Shown here: positions 5,568-13,201 of the stretch, piece after piece
Numbering within the stretch: position 1 is the stretch's first letter
Layout of the letters: each line of letters begins with the position of its first letter
From: an uncultured Faecalibacterium sp.
GTDB taxonomy: Bacteria; Bacillota; Clostridia; Oscillospirales; Ruminococcaceae
Direction of reading: 5' to 3'
Assembly: GCA_934525405.1 (NCBI GenBank)
Contig: CAKSZF010000034.1
Coordinates: 1 to 13,933 of the forward strand
DNA length: 13,933 bases
Made by a program: the position numbers and the translations under genes
Notes under the pieces: generated by a model
Told to the model about the DNA's origin: nothing
Databases searched by the model: none
The model's input: only the letters and a program-made list of their open reading frames with translations

Positions 5568-7478
5568 TTACTCAGCGTCGTCGTTCAGCAGAGCCTTCAT
5601 GGACAGGCTGATGCGCTTCTTGTCGAAGTCAACATCCAGCAGCTTCACATCGACCATATCGCCGACCTTCAGTGCGTCGGAGACCTTCTCAACGCGGTCA
5701 TTGCTGATCTCGCTGATGTGGACCAGACCGTCAACACCCGGCAGGATGCGGACGAATGCACCAAACTTGGTCAGAGAAACGACCGGAGCGTGGAAGGTGC
5801 TGCCGATGGGGTAGTTGTTCTTCAGCTGCTCCCAGGGGTTGTCCTCGGACTTCTTGTAGCCCAGAGAGACCTTGTGGTTCTCGGTGTCGATGTCCTTGAC
5901 ATACACTTCGATGGTGTCACCAACGGAGACGACCTCGGAGGGGTGCTTGATGCGGTTCCAGCTCAGCTCGCTGATGTGGCACAGGCCGTCAACACCACCG
6001 ATGTCAACGAATGCACCGTAAGAGGTCAGGCTCTTGACAACGCCGGTGTAGGTCTTGCCCACCTCAACGTTTGCCCAGAACTCCTCACGCTTTGCCTTGT
6101 TCTGCTCAGCGGTCACCTTGTTGATGCTGCCCACGATCTTGCGGCCGGAGCACTCGGTGACGACCAGCTGAACGTGCTGGCCAACCAGAGCAGTGTAGTC
6201 CTCGTCGCGGCGCATAGTGGCCTGAGAACGGGGAACGAACACCTTGACGCCCTTGACGTTGACGACAACGCCGCCCTTATTGAACTCGGTAACATCGCCC
6301 TCGACGACTTCACCGGATTCTGCTGCCTTGGCGATCTCTTCCATGCCCTTGCGAGATGCGAGCTTCTTGCGGGAGAGCTGGATGACGCCATCCTGATCCA
6401 TAACCTTCTCGACGATGAGGTCCAGCTCATCGCCAACCTTCACCAGGTCTTCGACCTTGGCGGAGGAATCATCGGTCAGCTCGCTCAGCTTGACAAAGCC
6501 GGTCTGCTTCGCACCGATATCCACCTGGATCTCGTTGGCAGAGATGCTGGTCACGATTCCTTTCACAATACTGCCTGCATGAACACGCTTTTCCTCGGAT
6601 GCGTTCAGCATCTCCTCAAAGCTCATGCTGTCATTGATTTCTGCGCTCATACTGTTAAGTACCTCCTCAATAATAGACGATGGCGTTGAAGCCCCGGCTG
6701 TCACGCCCGCCACTTTAACATCTGCAAACCATTCCGGCCGAAGTTCGCTCGCTGTTTCGACCGTTACGGCACGCGTGTGTTTTGCGGCGACCTGTACCAG
6801 CTTTTGGGTATTGGAAGAATGATGACCGCCAATGACAACAATGATGTCGCATTTTTGGCTGAGGTCTTCCGCTTCCTGTTGCCTCGCCCACGTCGCATTA
6901 CATATTGTATCAAAAATTCGGGCGTTTGTATAGGCTTTTTTGAGAAACTCCGAACTTTCTTTCCATTTTGTCACCTGAAATGTGGTCTGTGCAACTGCAA
7001 AAAGGGGTTTTTGGGGGTCAGAAGGGCCTTTCCACGCCTCTAACTCGGCTAAATCGGCAAAAACGAACACCTCACCCCGGGTGTGTCCCACAATGCCCTG
7101 CACCTCCGGGTGGGTCTTATCGCCCGCCACCAGCAGCACCGCACCCTCTTTTTCGGCCTGTGCGGCAATGCGCTGGATCTTCTGCACAAAGGGGCAGGTG
7201 GCGTCATGGTACGGGATGCCGCGCGTCGCCAGCTCATCGTAAACGCTGCGGGGCACCCCGTGGCTGCGGATGACCACCTCGCACCCGGCAGGCACATCCT
7301 GCACGGTGTCCACCACCTGTGCACCCTTGCGCCGCATATCCTCCACCGCCTGCGGGTTGTGGATCAGCGGGCCCAGCGTTGCCACTTTATGCCCCTCGGC
7401 CAGCAGACCGTAGGTCAGTTCCACGGCACGGTTCACGCCAAAGCAGAACCCCGCCGTTTTTGCCAAACGGATCTCCAT
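5568..7478 (-). CDS. ispH: IspH (HMBPP reductase) fused to four S1 RNA-binding domains
   Basis: The N-terminal part (about 1-278) is 4-hydroxy-3-methylbut-2-enyl diphosphate reductase, the last step of the MEP pathway, which makes IPP and DMAPP. The iron-sulfur cysteines Cys12 (GFCFGVNRA), Cys95 (ATCPFVQK) and Cys193 ([10 protein letters not shown]) are present, as are His40 (LIHNP), His123/Glu125 (THPEV) and the SSNT loop (221-224). The C-terminal part (about 300-630) has four S1 domains, near 302-371, 389-456, 474-542 and 560-628. The last two are canonical ([37 protein letters not shown]); the first two are divergent. This fusion is known in Clostridia, where it is annotated as bifunctional IspH/ribosomal protein S1. 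The start ATG (7476-7478) lies 3 nt after the plsC stop with no strong ribosome site, so translation is probably coupled. It ends at the terminator at 5484-5521. Confidence 0.96.
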   Translation of the reverse strand: MEIRLAKTAGFCFGVNRAVELTYGLLAEGHKVATLGPLIHNPQAVEDMRRKGAQVVDTVQDVPAGCEVVIRSHGVPRSVYDELATRGIPYHDATCPFVQKIQRIAAQAEKEGAVLLVAGDKTHPEVQGIVGHTRGEVFVFADLAELEAWKGPSDPQKPLFAVAQTTFQVTKWKESSEFLKKAYTNARIFDTICNATWARQQEAEDLSQKCDIIVVIGGHHSSNTQKLVQVAAKHTRAVTVETASELRPEWFADVKVAGVTAGASTPSSIIEEVLNSMSAEINDSMSFEEMLNASEEKRVHAGSIVKGIVTSISANEIQVDIGAKQTGFVKLSELTDDSSAKVEDLVKVGDELDLIVEKVMDQDGVIQLSRKKLASRKGMEEIAKAAESGEVVEGDVTEFNKGGVVVNVKGVKVFVPRSQATMRRDEDYTALVGQHVQLVVTECSGRKIVGSINKVTAEQNKAKREEFWANVEVGKTYTGVVKSLTSYGAFVDIGGVDGLCHISELSWNRIKHPSEVVSVGDTIEVYVKDIDTENHKVSLGYKKSEDNPWEQLKNNYPIGSTFHAPVVSLTKFGAFVRILPGVDGLVHISEISNDRVEKVSDALKVGDMVDVKLLDVDFDKKRISLSMKALLNDDAE

Positions 7479-7481
7479 CTC

Positions 7482-8093
7482 TTACGCCCCCATCTTTTCC
7501 CATGCTTCCAGCAGTGCCTGCTTGTTGGCACGGAGCTTTTTGGTGTCCCGGCGGCCCTCCATGGCAAACTGTGCTGCGGGCATCGGCTCACCGTAGATCA
7601 CCCGCACCTTGCAGAACAGGTGCATCCTTCCGTCCGGGGTATCATAGAAGATGCGGCAGGGCACAACGTCCACCCCCGCCTCGGCGGCAATGACGAACAG
7701 GCCGCTCTTGGGGGGCAAGAGCTTGCCCTCCTTTTCGCGGGTGCCCTCCGGGAAGATGAGCAGGGTCTTGCCCTGCTTGCAGGCTTCCACCGTCTGGGAA
7801 ATGACCGCCATCTCGTCCTTGGTGCCGCGGACGCACACGCCGCCGCAGCAGCGGAAAAACCAGGTCAGAAAGGCGTTGATCTCGAACAGTTCCTTTTTGG
7901 CGAACACCACCATCCGCCTGCCCCACCGGGTGACGACGATGAACACCGGGTCGATGGCAGACACATGGGTGGGCGCAAGGATATAGCCCTTCGTTTGCAC
8001 CTTTTTCAGGTTTTCACGCCCCTCCACCCGGATGCAGAAACCGATGTGCCACACAAGCCACGCAAGGGGCACCAGAATATAATATAGTACCAT
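7482..8093 (-). CDS. plsC: 1-acyl-sn-glycerol-3-phosphate acyltransferase
   Basis: PlsC transfers a second acyl chain to lysophosphatidic acid, giving phosphatidic acid for membrane lipids, at the inner face of the cytoplasmic membrane. The 203 residues contain the HX4D catalytic motif in THVSAIDP (His43, Asp48) and the substrate-binding block FPEGTREKEGKL (114-125). The N-terminus (residues 2-22) is hydrophobic and can anchor the protein. The ATG at 8091-8093 follows AGGA by 7 nt. It starts 26 nt after cmk and runs to 3 nt before ispH-S1, so the three genes form one unit, an order widespread in Clostridia. The protein is at the short end of the family but complete. Confidence 0.93.
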   Translation of the reverse strand: MVLYYILVPLAWLVWHIGFCIRVEGRENLKKVQTKGYILAPTHVSAIDPVFIVVTRWGRRMVVFAKKELFEINAFLTWFFRCCGGVCVRGTKDEMAVISQTVEACKQGKTLLIFPEGTREKEGKLLPPKSGLFVIAAEAGVDVVPCRIFYDTPDGRMHLFCKVRVIYGEPMPAAQFAMEGRRDTKKLRANKQALLEAWEKMGA

Positions 8094-8119
8094 TTTCTAT
8101 TCCTGTCCTGTTTGTTTTA

Positions 8120-8785
8120 TCAGCCGATCTTTTTGGCAATGATCTGCTTCATGGCGTCAAGGCTCTGCTCAAAATCCAGCGCCGAGGTATCCAGCAGCAC
8201 GGCGTCCTCCGCCTGCTTCAGCGGGGCGGCGGCGCGGTGAGTGTCCTGATAGTCCCGCTGCTTCACATCTGCCAGCACCTCCTCGTAGGGGGTGTCGATG
8301 CCCTTGGCCTGATACTCCTTCCAGCGGCGGGTGGCGCGTGCCTCCGGGCTGGCGGTCAGGAAGATTTTCACCGTAGCGTCCGGCAGCACCACCGTGCCGA
8401 TATCCCGACCGTCCATCAGTACATCCTGCTTTTTAGCCATGCTGCGCTGCAAGTCCAGCAGAAATGCCCGCACGGCGGGGTTTGCACCCACGGCAGAGGC
8501 AGCCATGCCCGCGGCTTCGGTGCGGATGGCGGCGCTCACATCCTCGTCCTTCAAGTAAATGTGCTGCTCGCCCGCAATGGACGCCAGCCGCAGCTCGATC
8601 TCGGGCAGCAGAGCATCCACCGCCGCGTTGTCCTTGGGGTCCTTGCCCGCGCGCAGGGCGTACAGGCCGATGGCGCGGTACATTGCACCGGTGTCTACAT
8701 AGATATAGCCCAGCTCTGCCGCCAGACGGCGTGCCAGAGTGGATTTGCCTGCACCCGCAGGCCCATCAATTGCAACAGATACCAT
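8120..8785 (-). CDS. cmk: Cytidylate kinase
   Basis: Cmk phosphorylates CMP and dCMP with ATP, supplying CDP/dCDP for nucleotide and phospholipid synthesis in the cytosol. The 221 residues are of normal length. Walker A is GPAGAGKST (8-16), DTGAMYRA (31-38) is the nucleotide-binding segment, GRDIGT (126-131) contacts the CMP base and phosphate, and QRDYQDTHRAAAPLKQAEDA (176-195) holds the LID Arg residues. The ATG at 8783-8785 is 8 nt after AAGGAG (8794-8799). It lies 55 nt after the flavoprotein gene and 26 nt before plsC on the same strand, and is probably transcribed from the promoter at 10171-10199. Confidence 0.97.
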   Translation of the reverse strand: MVSVAIDGPAGAGKSTLARRLAAELGYIYVDTGAMYRAIGLYALRAGKDPKDNAAVDALLPEIELRLASIAGEQHIYLKDEDVSAAIRTEAAGMAASAVGANPAVRAFLLDLQRSMAKKQDVLMDGRDIGTVVLPDATVKIFLTASPEARATRRWKEYQAKGIDTPYEEVLADVKQRDYQDTHRAAAPLKQAEDAVLLDTSALDFEQSLDAMKQIIAKKIG

Positions 8786-8840
8786 GATATGTTCTCCTTA
8801 TTATATATAATAGTACACGGGAATGGACTGCACTGCTTTT

Positions 8841-10133
8841 TTACAGATTATTGGCAAAGCTCTGCGCGGTGCAGAAAGCAATTTGCAGATTGTAGCCGCC
8901 GGTGTAGGCGTCCACGTCCAGCACCTCGCCCGCAAAGTACAGCCCCAGCGCCTTTTTGCTCTGCATGGTCTTGGGGTCCACCTCCCGCACCGATACGCCG
9001 CCGCTGGTGATGACTGCGTGGGCAAGGTCGCCCCGGGCGTCAATGGATACCTGCCAGTGCTTGACCAGCTGCACCAGCTCCCGCTTCTGCTCCCGGGTGA
9101 TCTGGTTTGCCTTGGTGGCGGGGTCGATGCCCCAGCGCGCCACCATGACCGGCTGCATACTGGAGGGCAGCAGCTTGACCAGCGCACCCTGCGCCGCGTG
9201 ATTTGCCAGCAGGGCAAAGTCCCGGGTGATGCGGTCGTACAGCTGCTCCTCGCTCAGGGCGGGCTTCAGGTCGATCTCCGCGATGTACCTGTGCTTTTTC
9301 ATATCCCCCAGATGGCTGGACGCGCTCAGGGTCAGCGGCCCGCTGATGCCAAAGTGGGTAAACAGCATCTCGCCCTGCTCGTCAAAGATGGCCTTGCCGT
9401 CCTCCAGCAGGGTCAGGGTGACGTTTTTCAGCGCCAGACCCATCATCTTTTTGCAGTCCGGGTCCCGGCTGACAAGGCTGACCAGACTGGGCACCGGCTC
9501 CACAAGGGTGTGTCCCGCCTGCTGCGCCAGCTTGTAGCCATCGCCGGTAGAACCGGTGGTGGGGTAGCTCACGCCGCCGGTAGCCACCAGTACAGCGTCT
9601 GCCCGGTATTCCCTGCCGGAGGTGCCCCGCACGCCCACGCAGCGCAGCGCCGGGCCAGCCTTTTTCTTTTTGGGGTGGCGCGGGTTTTCCGGTGCCGCCG
9701 GGGCGGGCTCTGCCTCCGGCACGATGTCCTCCAGCAGCAGCTTTTTTGCGCCGTCGTAGACGATGTCGGCGTCCTGCGCATAGCGCAGCAATGCCTGCCG
9801 GATCTCCTCGGCCTTATCCGATACCGGGAACACCCGGCGGCCGCGCTCCACCTTCAGCTCCACGCCCAAAGCTTCGAACAGCTCCATGGTCTTTGCCGGG
9901 GGGAACGCTCCCAGCGAGGAGTACAAAAAGCGCGGGTTCGTGCGCACATGGCGCAAAAACTCCTCTGCCGGGCAGTCGTTGGTCACATTGCAGCGTCCCT
10001 TGCCGGTGACAAGGATCTTCTGCCCGGGCTTCTCGGTATGCTCCAGCACCGTCACCTGATGTCCCTGCCGCACGGCGGCACCCGCCGCCATCAGTCCGGC
10101 TGCCCCGGCTCCCACGATCAAAACCCTTGCCAT
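8841..10133 (-). CDS. HI0933/YhiN-family NAD(P)/FAD-dependent oxidoreductase (BaiN/RdsA-like)
   Basis: This is a flavoprotein of the HI0933 family, whose members reduce double bonds of small organic substrates; in gut Clostridia a member called BaiN has been proposed in bile acid dehydroxylation. The substrate here is unknown. The Rossmann motif VGAGAAG (7-13) binds FAD. Other family blocks are GKGRCNVTN (44-52), ATGGVSYPTTGSTGDGY (184-200), LFTHFGISGP (257-266), AVITSGGVSVREVDPKTMQS and the C-terminal GLYFAGEVLDVDAYTGGYN. The 430 residues are slightly long because of a Pro/Ala/Lys-rich insert at about 138-162. The ATG at 10131-10133 is 7 nt after GGGAGG. It leads the operon with cmk, plsC and ispH-S1. 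Such neighbours do not point to a bile acid role; a housekeeping function is as likely. Confidence 0.93.
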   Translation of the reverse strand: MARVLIVGAGAAGLMAAGAAVRQGHQVTVLEHTEKPGQKILVTGKGRCNVTNDCPAEEFLRHVRTNPRFLYSSLGAFPPAKTMELFEALGVELKVERGRRVFPVSDKAEEIRQALLRYAQDADIVYDGAKKLLLEDIVPEAEPAPAAPENPRHPKKKKAGPALRCVGVRGTSGREYRADAVLVATGGVSYPTTGSTGDGYKLAQQAGHTLVEPVPSLVSLVSRDPDCKKMMGLALKNVTLTLLEDGKAIFDEQGEMLFTHFGISGPLTLSASSHLGDMKKHRYIAEIDLKPALSEEQLYDRITRDFALLANHAAQGALVKLLPSSMQPVMVARWGIDPATKANQITREQKRELVQLVKHWQVSIDARGDLAHAVITSGGVSVREVDPKTMQSKKALGLYFAGEVLDVDAYTGGYNLQIAFCTAQSFANNL

Positions 10134-10170
10134 CTGTCATCCTCCCAAAATCGCCTTTTAACTCTATTGT

Positions 10171-10199
10171 ATCATACCAGAAACCCCGCGCAAAAGCAA
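10171..10199 (-). promoter_or_regulatory. Promoter of the flavoprotein-cmk-plsC-ispH/S1 operon
   Basis: On the minus strand TTGCTT (10194-10199) is followed after 17 nt by TATGAT (10171-10176). The start would be about 30 nt upstream of the ATG at 10133. It is divergent from the TetR promoter at 10244-10272. Confidence 0.65.
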
Positions 10200-10243
10200 T
10201 GCAGCGCCGCAGGAAATGAATGGATTTTCGGTTCCACCCCCTC

Positions 10244-10272
10244 TTGACAAAGCCGCCGGGCTGCTGTATTCT
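10244..10272 (+). promoter_or_regulatory. Promoter of the TetR-family gene
   Basis: A perfect TTGACA (10244-10249) is followed after 17 nt by TATTCT (10267-10272). The operator-like repeat at 10274-10296 begins 1 nt downstream and covers the start point, so a bound repressor would block initiation. Confidence 0.8.
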
Positions 10273-10273
10273 T

Positions 10274-10296
10274 TTTACAGACCGTTAGTTTGTAAA
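10274..10296 (+). promoter_or_regulatory. Operator-like inverted repeat 1 (TetR autoregulation)
   Basis: TTTACAGAC and GTTTGTAAA flank five bases; eight of nine positions are complementary. It lies between the -10 box and the Shine-Dalgarno site of the TetR gene. The same repeat recurs at 10995-11017 before the efflux gene, so it is probably the TetR binding site. Confidence 0.78.
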
Positions 10297-10311
10297 AAAG
10301 GAGCATCCGCC

Positions 10312-10956
10312 ATGCCGCGCAACAAATACCCGGAACAGACCGTTGAAAAGATCCTGGACGCCGCCGCCCTGCTCTTCATCCAGAAGGGCTACCAGAATAC
10401 CACCCTGCAGGACATCATTGATGCCACAAAGCTTTCCAAAGGGGCGGTGTACCATCACTTCCACTCCAAGGAGGAGATCGCGCAGCGCGTCGGTGACCGT
10501 TTGGGCGACCAGATGTGGGAGCCGCTGCGCCATATCCGGGACGACCCGGCCCTGACCGGGCTGCAGAAGCTGCAGGCGGTGTTTGCAGTTTCCTTTGCCG
10601 GGCAGCGGCAGCAGCAGATCGCGCAGACTTTGCCGCACCTGTGCAGCAACCCGCAGTTCCTTGCCATGGAGCTGACCAACATTGAAGCGCATCTGGCTCC
10701 GGAGTGCATTGCACCCATGATCCGGCAGGGCATGGCGGACGGCTCCATCCACACCGCCGATGCCAATGCGCTGGCCGAAGCGCTGTTCGTGCTGGCAGAC
10801 ATCTGGCTTTCTCCCCAGACGCGCCTCACCACACCGACCGAGCAGCGGGCGCGGAACGTCGTGTTTCAGCAAATGACCCATGCACTTGGGCTGGATCTTT
10901 TGACGGATGCACAGGCCGAACAGCTGGTGCAGCTGTGCACACCGGTCAAAGACTGA
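10312..10956 (+). CDS. TetR/AcrR-family transcriptional regulator
   Basis: A 214-residue regulator with an N-terminal helix-turn-helix of TetR type: ILDAAALLFIQKGYQNTTLQDI (about 14-35), then the recognition part ATKLSKGAVYHHFHSKEEI (about 38-56), which is the classical KGAxYxHFxSKEE motif. The C-terminal all-helical part (about 60-214) would bind a ligand and form the dimer; its ligand cannot be read. The start is the ATG at 10312, 8 nt after AAGGAG, because the helix-turn-helix begins directly there; an in-frame ATG at 10216 lies upstream of the promoter. It is followed by a terminator and then the MFS gene, and both genes carry the same inverted repeat. I infer a repressor of itself and of the efflux protein. 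Confidence 0.95.
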   Translation: MPRNKYPEQTVEKILDAAALLFIQKGYQNTTLQDIIDATKLSKGAVYHHFHSKEEIAQRVGDRLGDQMWEPLRHIRDDPALTGLQKLQAVFAVSFAGQRQQQIAQTLPHLCSNPQFLAMELTNIEAHLAPECIAPMIRQGMADGSIHTADANALAEALFVLADIWLSPQTRLTTPTEQRARNVVFQQMTHALGLDLLTDAQAEQLVQLCTPVKD

Positions 10957-10964
10957 ATTTCCCG

Positions 10965-10987
10965 GGCGGAACGCTCCGCCTTTTTTT
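10965..10987 (+). terminator. Intrinsic terminator between TetR gene and MFS gene
   Basis: GGCGGA and TCCGCC enclose a 4-nt loop and are followed by seven T residues (10981-10987). It starts 8 nt after the TetR stop codon. The stem is short (6 bp), so some read-through into the MFS gene is possible. Confidence 0.8.
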
Positions 10988-10994
10988 GTATGTA

Positions 10995-11017
10995 AATACA
11001 GACCAAAAGTCTGTAAA
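10995..11017 (+). promoter_or_regulatory. Operator-like inverted repeat 2, upstream of the MFS gene
   Basis: TACAGAC (10997-11003) and GTCTGTA (11009-11015) are perfectly complementary across a 5-bp spacer. It is the same repeat as that at 10274-10296. It ends 9 nt before the Shine-Dalgarno site AGGAGG (11027-11032). I see no clear -35/-10 pair here; TTGTAT at 10986 is a weak candidate, so the MFS promoter may overlap the repeat or transcription may come through the preceding terminator. Confidence 0.78.
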
Positions 11018-11037
11018 TAAAAAAGCAGGAGGTTTCC

Positions 11038-12231
11038 ATGAACACTTTTATCCTTATCGTCCTCGGACAGATCGTCTCCCTGTTCGGCAATGCCGCCCTG
11101 CGGTTTGCGCTGCCGCTGTATCTGCTGCGGCAGACTGGTTCTGCCGCGCTGTACGGCGGCATCACCGCTCTGGCCATGCTGCCCGCCCTTGCTGGAATGC
11201 TGACCGGCGGCGCGCTGGCAGACCGCTGCCGTAAAGCCCGCCTGATGGCACTGCTGGATCTGGTGACCACCGGTATTTCGGCGGCAGCCGCTGCTGGGTT
11301 GCCGCATCTGCCGCTGCTCCCGCTGGTCCTGACCGTGCTGGGCAGTCTGTACGCCATTCAGGGGATTTACCAGCCCGTGGTACGCGCCTGCCTGCCTCTG
11401 CTGCTGAACGACACCCAGCTGCTGCGCGGCAACGCAGTCATCCAGCTGGTGGATACCGTGGACGAGCTTCTCGGTCCCCTGCTGGGTGCTGTTCTGCTGG
11501 AGCACCTCGGCATCCGGGGTCTGCTGGTGCTCTGCGGCTGCTGCTTTGCACTTTCTGCCGGGATGGAGCTCTGTCTGCGCATCCCACAGGATGTCCCATC
11601 GGACACAAGGCTCTCGGTCCGTTCTCTGTGGGCCGACCTGCGGGAAAGTGCGCAGTTCCTCACCGGGCAGGCTGCGGTGCTGCGGTTAGCTGCCGCCATG
11701 GCGGCTGTAAACCTGCTGGAAGTCCCCGCCCTCACCGTAGGTGTTCCGGTGCTGGTGGTACAGACCCTGCAGAAAAGTGATGCCTCCCTTGGTCTTGTGC
11801 AGGCGGTGCTGAGCGCAGGCGGCATTCTGGGCGGCGTGCTGGCCGGAACCGTCTTTGTCCGTCATCCCATCCGCAGCGGCACACCTCTTTTGCTGGCGCT
11901 CAGCGGCGTGTGCGCCGCGCTGGGTCTTGCCCTCCGGGTGTCAGTGCTGCAGTTCGGCAGCATTCTGGTGCTGGGGGCCGTGTTTATGGCCGTGGCAGCG
12001 CTGTTCAATGTATGGTTCTTTGCGCAGCTGCAAGTGTTGGTGCCGCAGGCACAGCTGGGCAAGACGACAGCCTGCCTCTCTGTGCTGGCCTGCCTGACCC
12101 AGCCCATCGGGCAGGCAGCCTATGGCAGTGCCTTCCAGCACTGGGCTGCGCACCCGGCAGATGTACTGCTGGCAGCCGGGGTGCTTTCGGCGCTGGTTCT
12201 CTGGCTGCTGCAAACGCGCCGTACCGCCTGA
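11038..12231 (+). CDS. MFS transporter, drug/efflux type
   Basis: A 397-residue major facilitator protein of about 12 hydrophobic segments, in the membrane. The loop between helices 2 and 3 carries the MFS motif A as GGALADRCRKARLM (57-70). The N-terminus FGNAALRFALPLYLLRQTGSAALYG resembles MFS efflux proteins of the MefA/MFS_3 group, which expel macrolides or other small toxic compounds by proton exchange. The exact substrate is not visible. The ATG at 11038 is 5 nt after AGGAGG. The gene lies 81 nt after the TetR gene and carries that regulator's presumed operator, so it is probably induced by the compound it exports. It meets the M23 gene tail to tail; the hairpin at 12238-12267 lies between. 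Confidence 0.92.
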   Translation: MNTFILIVLGQIVSLFGNAALRFALPLYLLRQTGSAALYGGITALAMLPALAGMLTGGALADRCRKARLMALLDLVTTGISAAAAAGLPHLPLLPLVLTVLGSLYAIQGIYQPVVRACLPLLLNDTQLLRGNAVIQLVDTVDELLGPLLGAVLLEHLGIRGLLVLCGCCFALSAGMELCLRIPQDVPSDTRLSVRSLWADLRESAQFLTGQAAVLRLAAAMAAVNLLEVPALTVGVPVLVVQTLQKSDASLGLVQAVLSAGGILGGVLAGTVFVRHPIRSGTPLLLALSGVCAALGLALRVSVLQFGSILVLGAVFMAVAALFNVWFFAQLQVLVPQAQLGKTTACLSVLACLTQPIGQAAYGSAFQHWAAHPADVLLAAGVLSALVLWLLQTRRTA

Positions 12232-12237
12232 CGCAGC

Positions 12238-12267
12238 AAAAAAGGAGCCGCTATTGCAGCCCCTTTT
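12238..12267 (-). terminator. Terminator between MFS and M23 genes, possibly bidirectional
   Basis: On the minus strand 12256-12267 and 12240-12251 form a 12-bp stem (wobbles included) with an AATA loop, followed by a run of six T residues (12243-12238). It ends the M23 gene transcript. On the plus strand the same hairpin has A-C mismatches and a four-T run, so it may also act weakly for the MFS gene. Confidence 0.8.
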
Positions 12268-12276
12268 ATGGTTTGC

Positions 12277-13041
12277 TTATTCCGGCAGCTTTGCCGGGTC
12301 GAGGTAGCTTTCGCCCTGCTTTACCTCCACATGGATATGGCTCTCCTCGGCGCATTCGCAGCCGACAGTGCCCACCGTGCCCAGCTTCTGCCCGGCGGCT
12401 ACGGTATCCCCGGCTTTTACAGCAGGGTCAGCCACACCGCACAGCCGCCAACTGCGACCAGCGGCATCTTCCAGCACCACCACGGTGCCCCAGTTGCCCT
12501 CTGCCCCGGCAGAGACTACCTTGCCCGCTACGGGTGCCGCTACCGCAGCGCCCTGCGTGCAGGCATAGTCCACGCCGTTGTGGGTGCGCCAGTCCCCAAG
12601 GGTCTTGTTATACACCAGCTCATCGCCGCTGAAGGCGTTGAGCACGCGCCCCGGCATAGAGGGCGCGGCGGCAGGCTGTGCCGAACTGCTGGCAGGCGAG
12701 GATGCGCCTTGCAGTGCCGAGGGTTCGCGCAGCGAACCAGAGCCAGACTGCGCACCAGAGGACGCCCCAGAGGGCGTCTGCTGCGGCACATCTGCCTTGC
12801 TGTTTGCAACGTCGGTCACGGGCTGCTGCCATGTGGTGTCCTCCTGTGCGTCCCAGTCCGGTTCTGTTTCCGGGGTGGTCTGTTGGGTGGTGCCGGGGGC
12901 GTCCAGTCCATCCAGACTTTTTTGCAGTTCTGCCCGCAGGGCGCGCACCGCCCACACCCCCGCCGCAGCCGCAGCCAGCAGGCTTGCGGTCAGCAGCAGA
13001 GCAAAGCCCTTGCCGTGCAGAAATTTTTTGATCTGCTCCAT
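12277..13041 (-). CDS. Membrane-anchored M23/LytM-domain protein, SpoIIQ-like
   Basis: A 254-residue protein with a short cytoplasmic start (MEQIKKFLHGKG), one transmembrane helix (about 13-35), a low-complexity Ser/Ala/Pro/Gln linker (about 48-128), and a C-terminal LytM domain outside. M23 peptidases cleave peptidoglycan cross-bridges. The zinc ligands His154 and Asp158 (THNGVDYA) and the HxH pair His235/His237 (HIHVEV) are present, but the usual YAHLS histidine is replaced in WRLCGVAD (198-205). The stretch LVYNKTLGDWRTHNGVDYA is characteristic of SpoIIQ-like proteins, which act with SpoIIIAH in engulfment; several such proteins are degenerate peptidases. The ATG at 13039-13041 is 8 nt after GGGAG, and the anchor directly follows; a longer in-frame start at 13140 has no such support. 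I see no clear promoter in 13042-13145. A general cell-wall role cannot be excluded. Confidence 0.85.
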   Translation of the reverse strand: MEQIKKFLHGKGFALLLTASLLAAAAAGVWAVRALRAELQKSLDGLDAPGTTQQTTPETEPDWDAQEDTTWQQPVTDVANSKADVPQQTPSGASSGAQSGSGSLREPSALQGASSPASSSAQPAAAPSMPGRVLNAFSGDELVYNKTLGDWRTHNGVDYACTQGAAVAAPVAGKVVSAGAEGNWGTVVVLEDAAGRSWRLCGVADPAVKAGDTVAAGQKLGTVGTVGCECAEESHIHVEVKQGESYLDPAKLPE

Positions 13042-13142
13042 GCTTGTTACTCCCATCTGTTCGTTTTGTGTACAGGGTCTTTTTCTGGGCTTAGTGTGGG
13101 ACAGCGGCGGGCGGTTTATGCAAGGGGACAAAAAAGACACGC

Positions 13143-13183
13143 AAAAAGGCTGAGCAGCTACTTTTTTGCAGCTACTCAGCCTT
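13143..13183 (-). terminator. Intrinsic terminator of the GH88/105-type gene
   Basis: Arms 13168-13183 and 13146-13161 form a 16-bp stem on the minus strand (two wobbles) with an A6 loop, followed by five T residues counting the end of the stem. It lies 18 nt beyond the stop codon of the hydrolase and about 100 nt before the M23 gene, so the two are separate units. Confidence 0.9.
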
Positions 13184-13201
13184 GCTGTATCCCGTTTTTG
13201 G

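Noticed and set aside
8823..10247. 474-codon plus-strand frame opposite the flavoprotein
   Set aside because: Shadow frame; His/Gln/Leu-rich product without motifs, no Shine-Dalgarno site. The same applies to the plus-strand frames at 4126-4908, 5718-6689 and 7083-8087.
10216..10311. Upstream in-frame ATG for the TetR gene
   Set aside because: It lies before the -35 box and the operator; the ATG at 10312 has AAGGAG 8 nt upstream and begins the usual TetR N-terminus.
10285..11505. 406-codon minus-strand frame across the TetR and MFS genes
   Set aside because: It spans two genuine plus-strand genes, a terminator and both operators, and its product is Gln/Gly/His-rich without domains.
13042..13140. 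N-terminal extension of the M23 protein
   Set aside because: The extra 33 residues are unlike a signal or cytoplasmic tail, and the ATG at 13041 has its own GGGAG site directly before a typical anchor.
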